A DNA stretch of 8,788 nucleotides, taken from contig CAMBES010000058.1 in the NCBI GenBank assembly GCA_945865855.1, positions 1 to 8,788 of the forward strand, in the 5' to 3' direction. A program made the position numbers and the translations under genes. A model generated the notes under the pieces. The model saw nothing but the letters and a program-made list of their open reading frames with translations, was not told the origin of the DNA and ran no database searches. How positions within the stretch are numbered: position 1 is the first letter of the stretch; every line of letters begins with the position of its first letter. This stretch comes from Rhizobium sp. Q54 (GTDB lineage Bacteria; Pseudomonadota; Alphaproteobacteria; Rickettsiales; UBA1997). This document shows, piece by piece, positions 1 through 5,039 of the stretch.

Positions 1-255
1 GCATTCTTCGTAATAATTTCTTAAAGTGAAATTTGGATCTTTTTCAAAATAAAGTTTTTGGTTCATTAACTTCTCTTGCTCCGGCTGAGCGGAGTCGTTT
101 TTATCGTCCGTGTAATTATCAACTTTATTGAAGTGCAGATAATTCCCATCAATCATTTTGAGAAAATTTTCAAACGACACAACTTTGTAGAGCAAGGTCT
201 CATCGCCAACCTGTTCTAAAAAGTTTTTGTGAGATTCAATCAAAGAATTTTTCAT
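1..255 (-). CDS. N-terminal part of a DUF2971-like protein (runs off left edge)
   Basis: The reverse strand reads open from an ATG at 253-255 to base 1, giving the first 85 residues of a protein whose C-terminus lies outside the window. The segment LLYKVVSFENFLKMIDGNYL (residues 21-40), followed by HFNKVDNYTDD, resembles the start of DUF2971-type proteins, which typically read 'lyKy.sfen....i.....LyFs..d.f.Dp.dg'. A further block with D54, Q57 and NYYEE (80-84) also fits that pattern from memory. The family's function is not known. The gene diverges from the membrane-protein cassette that starts at 313, and the two share a 57-bp gap with an inverted repeat. Codons 53-58, encoding NDSAQP, lie in a stretch resembling the palindromic element found near 3881. 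No signal peptide or membrane segment is visible. That this is coding is likely; the family call is moderate. Confidence 0.7.
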   Translation of the reverse strand, partial: MKNSLIESHKNFLEQVGDETLLYKVVSFENFLKMIDGNYLHFNKVDNYTDDKNDSAQPEQEKLMNQKLYFEKDPNFTLRNYYEEC

Positions 256-268
256 GACAAATTTTTTA

Positions 269-297
269 GAATTAATAAACTGAATTTTTATTAATTC
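269..297. repeat. Inverted repeat in the divergent gap, possible operator
   Basis: The arm gaattaataaa (269-279) is the exact reverse complement of tttattaattc (287-297), separated by a 7-base loop. It sits in the middle of the 57-bp gap between the divergent starts at 255 and 313. Outside it, tcatga occurs at 252-257 and again at 303-308, extending the approximate symmetry. The position suits a shared operator or promoter element, but AT-rich DNA makes such repeats easier to obtain by chance. No convincing -35/-10 pair could be fixed on either strand. Confidence 0.5.
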
Positions 298-312
298 ATT
301 TTTCATGAAAAA

Positions 313-828
313 GTGCAAACTTTGAATAAAAAAACCCTAAAGACGGCTCTAGCTTGGGTAGTGGGTATTGCAAGTTGGGTGGTAATAGTAAAATTTTTTA
401 ATATACTTTCACAAAGTATTGATGTGCCAACCTATATAGATTTTGGAGAAACAATCACGGTTACTCGAGGCTCCGGAAGACAGTCATATGACGAAGATAT
501 TGATGGCGAGTTCACAACCGTTGGTACGGCTTTTAATTTTCTATCTCTGATGTTTGCAGCTAGAATTGGAATGGCGGCGCATTCTTGGAAACTAAGTGGT
601 GGAGTTTCTAAAAAAGGAAATATCGATTTCATTGCGTGGGCCGCCGGAATCACTATCTTTGGAATAATGGCAGCAATGCTTTTTAAAATATTCGGTTCAT
701 CTGAGTCTGATTTTTTAAATATTTTAAGAAATATTTTGGAGTTAGTTATCGGAGCAACGATTTTTTATTTTGGCAAGAACTGGCGAGATAGAAAAATTTT
801 ACAAATTGAAGAACTAAATTTGAGATAA
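313..828 (+). CDS. Uncharacterised membrane protein, probably four TM segments
   Basis: This 171-residue protein is not one I recognise. Hydrophobic stretches near residues 9-30, 70-89, 104-127 and 139-154 predict four membrane segments. A polar loop (about 36-69) rich in acidic and small residues lies between the first two, and the C-terminal tail (156-171) is charged. The start is assigned to GTG at 313. The nearby ATG at 305 is out of frame and meets a stop after six codons, and TTG at 322 is an alternative start. No good Shine-Dalgarno precedes any of them. The stop is only 4 bases before the ATG of the next gene, so it very probably heads a three-gene membrane-protein operon ending at 1548. 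The clear codon structure and operon packing support a real gene; its function is unknown. Confidence 0.75.
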   Translation: MQTLNKKTLKTALAWVVGIASWVVIVKFFNILSQSIDVPTYIDFGETITVTRGSGRQSYDEDIDGEFTTVGTAFNFLSLMFAARIGMAAHSWKLSGGVSKKGNIDFIAWAAGITIFGIMAAMLFKIFGSSESDFLNILRNILELVIGATIFYFGKNWRDRKILQIEELNLR

Positions 829-832
829 ATTA

Positions 833-1198
833 ATGGGCTATTTTCAACTTCCAAAGTTCAACCTCTCGGGCAAAATATATGTTGGGATTGGTATTCTGCT
901 ACTGATTGGAGCTGCCCCCATGCCTTACGGATATTACACCTTTCTTAGAATTGTGGTGTGCGGGTTTTCTGCAATCACATCTTATAATAATTTTAATCTA
1001 GAAGATGGTGATAAGTCTTTTTGGTCGTGGCTGTATTTGTTCATAGCAATTATTTTTAATCCATTTGCGGTTATTCATATGAGTAAAGATGTGTGGATGT
1101 TCATTGATATAAGTCTTGGTATTTTATTTTTTCTAACTGCTCACAAGGTAGGTGTTTTAGAAAAAAATATGCTAAAAATTAAAAAAGGAGATAAGTGA
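833..1198 (+). CDS. Small membrane protein, DUF6804-like
   Basis: This 121-residue protein has four predicted membrane segments, near residues 14-29, 33-50, 63-82 and 86-103, and a lysine-rich C-terminal tail. The motif PMPYGYYTFLRIVVCG (29-44), the downstream W-x-W (64-66), IIFNPFAVIHM (73-83) and DVWMFIDI (86-93) match what I recall of the DUF6804 family (PYGYY..LR, then FNP, then W..iD). That assignment is from memory and unchecked. No function is established for the family. ATG at 833 follows the previous stop by 4 bases, and the gene's own stop overlaps the next start (GTGA). It is therefore the middle gene of a tightly coupled operon of uncharacterised membrane proteins. Confidence 0.8.
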   Translation: MGYFQLPKFNLSGKIYVGIGILLLIGAAPMPYGYYTFLRIVVCGFSAITSYNNFNLEDGDKSFWSWLYLFIAIIFNPFAVIHMSKDVWMFIDISLGILFFLTAHKVGVLEKNMLKIKKGDK

Positions 1199-1548
1199 CG
1201 AATCAGTTGTTAGGAGTGATTGGAGTTGCAGCTTTCTTGCTGTTTGGCGCGCTACAACTTTACGCTGGCTATATTGGAATTGACTATCACTTTGGATCAA
1301 TCTGGGCTTTTATAGCAGTAGCACTTGCGATAGTATTTAGATTTACACTGCCGATAACAATTGGCGCATTTTTTGGCGCAATTGATGTGTGGAATTGGCA
1401 TTGGTTGTTGGCAAGTTTATTTGTCGCACCCGGTTTAGTGTTTATTGTTCCTGGAGTTTTTATTATTATAACATCAAAAATAATGGGCAGCATACGTCGC
1501 GAAAAAAATCCTCATCACATTACAATAAACTCTGATCACTCTGAGTAA
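1195..1548 (+). CDS. Conserved small membrane protein of unknown function
   Basis: This 117-residue protein has three or four hydrophobic segments, near residues 5-26, 34-60, 68-82 and 80-96, and a hydrophilic, histidine-containing tail (100-117). The stretches LQLYAGYIGIDYHFG (20-34), FRFTLPITIGAFFGA (48-62) and APGLVFIVPG (78-87) look like a conserved family of proteobacterial hypothetical membrane proteins. I cannot attach a name or function to it. The start is GTG at 1195, overlapping the preceding TGA by 4 bases. AAGGAG at 1185-1190, four bases upstream, is the clearest Shine-Dalgarno in this cassette and supports this start. Overlap plus the Shine-Dalgarno suggests translational coupling to the DUF6804-like gene. 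It is the last gene of the operon. Confidence 0.82.
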   Translation: MTNQLLGVIGVAAFLLFGALQLYAGYIGIDYHFGSIWAFIAVALAIVFRFTLPITIGAFFGAIDVWNWHWLLASLFVAPGLVFIVPGVFIIITSKIMGSIRREKNPHHITINSDHSE

Positions 1549-1570
1549 TTGGTTTGCAAAATTTGGTTAA

Positions 1571-1606
1571 GCTGAAATACCTTAGAAAAATAAGGCTCTA
1601 TACAGC
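1571..1606. other. Nested hairpin downstream of the membrane-protein operon
   Basis: CCTTA (1580-1584) pairs with TAAGG (1591-1595) across GAAAAA, and GCTG (1571-1574) can pair with CAGC (1603-1606) outside it. It lies 22 bases after the stop of the operon. No T-tract follows directly, so it may be a transcript 3' structure rather than a full intrinsic terminator. Confidence 0.3.
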
Positions 1607-1687
1607 ATTTGTAAAAAATTTTAAAAAGTTCGAAAAGTATCATCCGCCTACCATCTGATTTTTCTCGGAATTGGAGGTTAAGTTGAA

Positions 1688-1942
1688 GTGCGGCTTGAAG
1701 CCTTGGAAATAATGATTCCGCAAAAACAGAGAGAATTTATTTCTGAGTATCGCATCCACCGCCATACAATTTGCGAACTTTTTTCTCCCAAGGTATACAT
1801 AGGCAAATCAAGGCCGCGTGACGTGTACCGCGATTTTTCGCGTTTACCTTCCCCTCAAAAAATCACTAAAAATTCATCAATTTTTGCCAATTTTTTTGGC
1901 TTTTTTATCTCCAATTCTCCGTTTCACGTTTACCGTTTTTAG
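1688..1942 (+). CDS. Doubtful 84-codon ORF, no recognised family
   Basis: An open frame begins at GTG 1688 and runs 84 codons. The only positive sign is GGAGG at 1673-1677, ten bases upstream. Against it, the second half (SSIFANFFGFFISNSPF region, residues 63-79) simply translates poly-T hairpin DNA containing a terminator-like structure, and composition shifts within the frame. The first 50 residues are more protein-like, with charged and aromatic residues well mixed, so this could be the start of a decayed gene. I recognise no domain. It is listed so the region is not overlooked; it is more likely non-coding or a remnant than a functional gene. Confidence 0.2.
   Translation: MRLEALEIMIPQKQREFISEYRIHRHTICELFSPKVYIGKSRPRDVYRDFSRLPSPQKITKNSSIFANFFGFFISNSPFHVYRF
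1886..1908 (+). terminator. Weak Rho-independent terminator candidate
   Basis: GCCAA (1886-1890), a TTTTT loop and TTGGC (1896-1900) form a 5-bp stem followed directly by TTTTTT and AT. The geometry is that of an intrinsic terminator on the plus strand. The stem is short, and it lies 340 bases after the last convincing gene, so what it would terminate is unclear. Confidence 0.4.
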
Positions 1943-1998
1943 GCTTCTAAGCCCTCTATTTTGCTGCATCGAATTTTTTTAACCTTTCACGTTTACCG
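1922..1998. repeat. Two copies of a 14-mer, 63 bp apart
   Basis: The sequence tttcacgtttaccg is present exactly at 1922-1935 and 1985-1998. Similar but degenerate strings (acgtgtaccg at 1821-1830, cgcgtttacc at 1839-1848) precede them. Two copies with uneven spacing do not make a CRISPR or iteron array. They may be regulatory sites or the debris of a short intergenic repeat family. Confidence 0.4.
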
Positions 1999-2073
1999 AG
2001 TTTTTTCGTTAAAAGTGACTAGGATGTGACACAGTTTACAAACTTTTTTCTCCACTTGCTAAAAAGCTAAAAA

Positions 2074-2103
2074 TTTATCTCTTCAAAACCATAAGGTTAT
2101 ACT
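2074..2103 (+). promoter_or_regulatory. Putative promoter of the Fic gene
   Basis: TATACT at 2098-2103 matches a sigma-70 -10 box at five of six positions, 39 bases before the ATG. A poor -35 candidate, TTTATC (2074-2079), lies 18 bases upstream of it. The AT-rich context makes the -35 uncertain. Confidence 0.4.
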
Positions 2104-2107
2104 TTAT

Positions 2108-2128
2108 AGTTTATGAATCATAAAAACT
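2108..2128. promoter_or_regulatory. Palindrome at the Fic promoter, possible autoregulatory operator
   Basis: TTTATGA (2110-2116) and TCATAAA (2118-2124) are perfect 7-bp arms around one central A. The symmetry continues imperfectly to agt (2108-2110) and act (2126-2128). It lies just downstream of the putative -10 box and 14 bases before the start codon, where a bound repressor would block transcription. The encoded protein carries its own MerR-type DNA-binding domain, so autoregulation is an attractive inference, though not shown. Confidence 0.45.
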
Positions 2129-2141
2129 GTAAGGTAAAAAA

Positions 2142-3131
2142 ATGGATTACAAAAAACTGACCGAAAAAAAGAAAATATTAGATAAGCACAGGCCTTTTGA
2201 CGCCTCTTTAGTAAAGAACTTAGAAGAATGGTTTAGAATTGAGCTTACCTACACCAGCAACGCCATCGAAGGAAATACTTTGTCGCGCGCTGAAACTGCT
2301 TTGGTTGTAGAAAAAGGTTTAACAATCGGCGGCAAATCAATCACTGAACATCTTGAAGCAACCAATCACGCCGCCGCTTTGGATTTCGTCAAAGAGCAAA
2401 TCAAGCGCAAGCCAAGCGAGTTAAAAGAAAAAGATGTCCTGAAAATTCACGAAATTATTTTGAGCAGAATCAACAAAGAAGATGCTGGTCTTTACCGTCG
2501 CGTTCCAGTTCGCATTTCTGGTTCGGCTGTCGTTTTACCGAATCCAAAAAAAGTCCAAGACTTGATGGATGAGTTTTTTTTGTGGCTAAAAAAAGAAACC
2601 AAGCTCCACGCCGTCGAGCTTGCCGCTGAAGCCCATTATCGATTTGTTACCATTCATCCATTTATTGATGGCAATGGCCGAACCGGCCGACTTCTGATGA
2701 ATATGATTTTAATGATGAAGGGTTTTCCACCTGCGATTATCAGAAAGAATGACCGCTTGGCTTACATTAAATCTTTAGAAAAACCTCAGCTTGTTAATGG
2801 TGAAGGAGATTCAAAAAATGATTACTTCAAACTAATCGCCGCCGCAGTTGATCGCTCATTAAATATTTATCTCAAAGCAATTGAAGGCAAAACCGAGGAG
2901 CCAGAAAACGAAAAACTTCTAAAAATCGGTGAGCTTGCCAAAGCAACAAATCAAACTGTTCCAACTATTAGGCATTGGACGAAAGAGGGATTGCTGCAAG
3001 TGGCTGAGATAACCGAATCAGGCTATCAAATGTATTCTGAGGAGATGATTAAGTGGGTAAGAAAAATTAAAGAGATGAAGGAGATGCGATTATCTTTAAC
3101 CGAAATCAAGAAAGTTAAAATAGCCGAATGA
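2142..3131 (+). CDS. Fic family AMP-transferase (class II) with C-terminal MerR domain
   Basis: Fic proteins usually transfer AMP from ATP to hydroxyl side chains of target proteins. The full active-site motif HPFIDGNGRTGR is at residues 172-183, with the catalytic H172 intact. An N-terminal inhibitory motif of the S-x-x-x-E-G type is visible as SNAIEGN (39-45), with E43 as the expected autoinhibitory glutamate, so this is a self-restrained class II protein. Residues about 258-329 form a MerR-like winged helix: LLKIGELAKATN, then TIRHWTKEGLL (275-285). Its position suggests DNA binding and possible control of its own gene. AAGG at 2131-2134 stands 7 bases before the ATG as a short Shine-Dalgarno, and a palindrome lies at 2108-2128. 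Length (329 residues) is normal for Fic plus a small C-terminal domain. The target is unknown. The family call is very secure. Confidence 0.95.
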   Translation: MDYKKLTEKKKILDKHRPFDASLVKNLEEWFRIELTYTSNAIEGNTLSRAETALVVEKGLTIGGKSITEHLEATNHAAALDFVKEQIKRKPSELKEKDVLKIHEIILSRINKEDAGLYRRVPVRISGSAVVLPNPKKVQDLMDEFFLWLKKETKLHAVELAAEAHYRFVTIHPFIDGNGRTGRLLMNMILMMKGFPPAIIRKNDRLAYIKSLEKPQLVNGEGDSKNDYFKLIAAAVDRSLNIYLKAIEGKTEEPENEKLLKIGELAKATNQTVPTIRHWTKEGLLQVAEITESGYQMYSEEMIKWVRKIKEMKEMRLSLTEIKKVKIAE

Positions 3132-3141
3132 TGTGCGGCTA
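3121..3141 (+). other. Hairpin across the Fic stop codon
   Basis: TAGCCG (3121-3126) and CGGCTA (3136-3141) form a perfect 6-bp stem with a 9-base loop that includes the TGA stop. It is followed by AAATTTATT rather than a T-tract, so it is at best a weak terminator or a 3'-end structure. Confidence 0.3.
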
Positions 3142-3231
3142 AATTTATTGGCACGACAAAAGAGATGTATGAAAATTTTCCGAGTAAATCCAGTATCTGA
3201 AATGTTCTAGAATCAATATAAATCTGACCCC

Positions 3232-3336
3232 ATGTCGGTCTCTAAAGAGGTTTTAGAATTTATTCAAAATCATAGTTTCACTTCTAAAAAATTAATCGAG
3301 ATACCGTTCGTCGAAGAATTTCTCTGCTCAAAATAA
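3232..3336 (+). CDS. Short 34-aa ORF of unknown status
   Basis: An ATG at 3232 opens 34 codons ending in TAA, inside the 232-bp gap between the Fic and DUF1993 genes. The product begins MSVSKEVLEFIQNHSF and ends FVEEFLCSK. It has a plausible amphipathic helix composition, but I recognise no family. There is no Shine-Dalgarno. It could be a small protein, a scrap of a lost gene, or chance. Confidence 0.25.
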   Translation: MSVSKEVLEFIQNHSFTSKKLIEIPFVEEFLCSK

Positions 3337-3363
3337 TTTTCTAAAAACTGCAATTTCAAAAAT

Positions 3364-3870
3364 ATGACAATTTCAATGTACGAATCTCTGATCCCAACCT
3401 CTATCCACAGCTTGCAAAACCTCTCTGCAATTTTAAGCAAATCAGCAATTTACGCTGAGACAAAAAAAATTAATGAAGAAGTTTTGCTTAATGCGCGTTT
3501 ATTTCCCGACATGCTTCCTCTAGTGCGCCAGGTACAGATCGCTTGCGACTCTGCCAAAGCTGGGGCGGCAAGACTTGCAGAGATCGAAGTTCCTTCTCAT
3601 CCAGATGAAGAAAAAAGTTTTTCTGAACTCAAAACACGCATTCAAAAAACTGTCGATTTTTTGAACACTATTAAACCCGAACAAATCAACGGCAAAGAAG
3701 AGTTCAAAGTCACCTACACCCAACGCAACAAAGAAAGTAACTTCATCGGCTTGCCTTATTTGCTCAACTACACTTTGCCGAATATTTATTTTCACATCAT
3801 CACTGCCTACGCGATCCTGCGCCACAACGGCGTTGAAATTGGTAAGAAAGATTATTTGGGAAATAAATAA
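3364..3870 (+). CDS. DUF1993 family protein
   Basis: This 168-residue soluble protein matches the DUF1993 family along its whole length. Typical blocks are MTISMYESLIPTSIHSLQNL (1-20), ARLFPDMLPLVRQVQIACDS (44-63) and AKAGAARLA (64-72). The conserved C-terminus has LPNIYFHIITAYAILRHNG (138-156) and VEIGKKDYLG (157-166). The family is thought to adopt a DinB-like helical bundle, but no activity is established. H144 and H154 are conserved-looking residues in the family signature. ATG at 3364 gives the standard N-terminus; no Shine-Dalgarno is seen. The gene stands alone on the plus strand, 232 bp after the Fic gene and 113 bp before the nucleotidyltransferase gene. A palindromic element follows it, so it is probably transcribed separately. 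Confidence 0.93.
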   Translation: MTISMYESLIPTSIHSLQNLSAILSKSAIYAETKKINEEVLLNARLFPDMLPLVRQVQIACDSAKAGAARLAEIEVPSHPDEEKSFSELKTRIQKTVDFLNTIKPEQINGKEEFKVTYTQRNKESNFIGLPYLLNYTLPNIYFHIITAYAILRHNGVEIGKKDYLGNK

Positions 3871-3877
3871 AATCCTT

Positions 3878-3958
3878 TTGCCGGCTGAGTGAAGTCGAGA
3901 CCAAGAAAGAATTAGCTCAAAACTTTCTGGGTCTCGACGCAGTGTGGCCAGAGAAAGT
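3878..3958. repeat. Palindromic element (possible REP/MITE-like repeat)
   Basis: GTCGAGACC (3894-3902) pairs exactly with GGTCTCGAC (3930-3938). After one mismatch, AGAAAG (3904-3909) pairs with CTTTCT (3923-3928), making a 15-of-16-bp stem with a 13-base loop. Outside it, gccggctgagtgaa (3880-3893) and gcagtgtggcc (3939-3949) retain partial symmetry. The G+C content is higher than the flanks. The left arm CCGGCTGAGTGAAGTCG (3881-3897) recurs at 81-97 with two differences. There is no T-tract, so it looks like a dispersed palindromic repeat more than a terminator. Confidence 0.6.
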
Positions 3959-3983
3959 TTTCCATTCACCCACTTAATTACTC

Positions 3984-4850
3984 ATGAAATTTTCTCTCGA
4001 ACATCTTCCAAAAACTAAACAAACCGAGCTGCGCAAACTAACTAACGAGATCATTAAATCTTGCGATGATGTTGAAAAAGTTATCCTCTTTGGCTCTTAC
4101 GCCCGCGGTACTTTTAAAGAAGAAAAAGATTTGAAAGCAGATCGTAAATCGGGGCATGTTTCTGATTATGATATTCTCGTCGTCACCGAAAAATTAGAAA
4201 CTGTTCCTGAATTTAAATATTGGAACTCCGACCAATATTTAGATAAATTAAATCTCAGCGCCGCAGTTAGAATTCTCGCCATCAACATCGATCAACTTAA
4301 CGAGCATCTTGAAAACGGACATTACCTCTACAGCGACATCGAAAAAGAAGGAATCGCGCTTTTCGATTCGAAGAAATATCCATTAGCGCTAAAGAAGAGA
4401 AAATTAAAAAATTTTGAAGCACAAAGAATCGCGCAAGAGCATTATGATCACTGGTTCGATCGCGCTAATGACTTCGTCGACACTTACAAAGTGCTTGTAC
4501 AAAAAGGCAAAACTGCGAGCGCGTCTTTTCACCTAAATCAGATCGTCGAATCTTGCTACAAAGCAATTCTGCTCGTTTTCACCAACTATAATCCGCACGA
4601 ACATCATCTCAGAACTTTGGGCAAATTAGTTGAAAGATTTCACCAAGATCTGCCGAATCTTTTCCCGCAAAATGCTCAACTAGATCGCGACAGATTTGCT
4701 TTGTTGGAATATGCCTATATCGGCGGCAGATATGATCCAAAGCATAAAATGTCGCGCGAAGATTTAGAAATTTTAACAGTTGATGTGATAAGGCTTTTAA
4801 AAATCACCGAAGAGATTTGTAAAAAGAAAATTCGTAGTCACCGACCGTAA
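3984..4850 (+). CDS. Single-chain nucleotidyltransferase-HEPN protein
   Basis: The N-terminal half is a minimal nucleotidyltransferase: VILFGSYARG (33-42) gives the GS signature, and SDYDILVV (60-67) supplies the paired acids D61 and D63. The GS-to-D spacing is 22 residues, longer than the GSX10DXD of free-standing MntA antitoxins. The middle GHYLYSDIEKEGIALFDSKK (112-131) is typical of the fused subfamily. The C-terminal half is a HEPN helical bundle: ASFHLNQIVESCYKAILLVF (180-199), then RYDPKH (249-254), an R-x4-H motif as in HEPN ribonucleases. In two-gene HepT/MntA systems the transferase AMPylates and silences the HEPN RNase; here both parts are one chain, so self-control is possible but unproven. 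The residue after the H-x of the HepT R-x4-H-x-Y pattern is M256, not Y. The ATG at 3984 has no Shine-Dalgarno. Confidence 0.9.
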   Translation: MKFSLEHLPKTKQTELRKLTNEIIKSCDDVEKVILFGSYARGTFKEEKDLKADRKSGHVSDYDILVVTEKLETVPEFKYWNSDQYLDKLNLSAAVRILAINIDQLNEHLENGHYLYSDIEKEGIALFDSKKYPLALKKRKLKNFEAQRIAQEHYDHWFDRANDFVDTYKVLVQKGKTASASFHLNQIVESCYKAILLVFTNYNPHEHHLRTLGKLVERFHQDLPNLFPQNAQLDRDRFALLEYAYIGGRYDPKHKMSREDLEILTVDVIRLLKITEEICKKKIRSHRP

Positions 4851-5024
4851 GCGCAACTTCATCAAAATAATGGCAGAAATCTTTACCGCGCGCCTCTCTC
4901 AAAAGAAGAAATCATTAAATATTTAGTAAGAAGACGTTGCTTCTGGTATAAAAAAACCTTTGGAAAAAAAATTCATTACGCAATTTTCACGAAGAGTAAA
5001 TACAAAAACCCACGCCTCAACTAA
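4851..5024 (+). pseudogene. Start-less coding remnant after the NTase-HEPN gene
   Basis: Directly after the TAA of the NTase-HEPN gene, and in the same frame, 57 further codons stay open to a TAA at 5022-5024. The translation includes NLYRAPLSKEEIIKYLVRRR followed by aromatic, basic and glycine residues (WYKKTFGKKIHYAIFTK), which looks like real protein rather than random AT-rich sequence. The frame has no ATG, GTG or TTG, so it is either the 3' end of a truncated gene or chance. I do not recognise the family. The NTase-HEPN protein seems complete at its own stop, which argues against simple read-through. Confidence 0.35.
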
Positions 5025-5039
5025 CCAAAAATCATTAAC

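Larger units (their letters stand above)
1549..2141. other. 593-bp gene-poor spacer with hairpins and short repeats
   Basis: No recognisable gene lies here. The stretch contains a nested hairpin at 1571-1606, an open frame of 84 codons (1688-1942, listed separately as doubtful) and a CG-rich hairpin at 1829-1842 (CGCGA, loop TTTT, TCGCG). A terminator-like hairpin follows at 1886-1908. The 14-mer tttcacgtttaccg occurs twice (1922-1935 and 1985-1998), with partial echoes at 1820-1830 and 1839-1848. GGCTT/AAGCC pair across two bases at 1942-1953. The last 50 bases hold the promoter and palindrome of the Fic gene. Much of the middle looks like degraded repeat sequence rather than coding DNA. Confidence 0.6.

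Noticed and set aside
305..325. ATG-initiated six-codon leader overlapping the GTG start at 313
   Set aside because: It is too short to support as a leader peptide without conservation evidence; it is probably a chance ATG in the inverted-repeat flank.
432..653. Minus-strand open frame of 73 codons
   Set aside because: It lies entirely opposite the 313-828 membrane-protein gene, which has better composition and operon context; the translation has no recognisable features.
1287..1493. Minus-strand open frame of 68 codons
   Set aside because: It is the antisense shadow of the conserved membrane-protein gene 1195-1548.
1820..1998. Possible CRISPR or iteron array from the cgtttacc strings
   Set aside because: Only two exact copies exist, the others are degenerate, spacing is irregular, and no cas or replication gene is near.
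3520..3969. Minus-strand open frame of 149 codons
   Set aside because: It covers the antisense of DUF1993 and the palindromic element. DUF1993 is a clear family match on the plus strand, and the reverse translation resembles no family.
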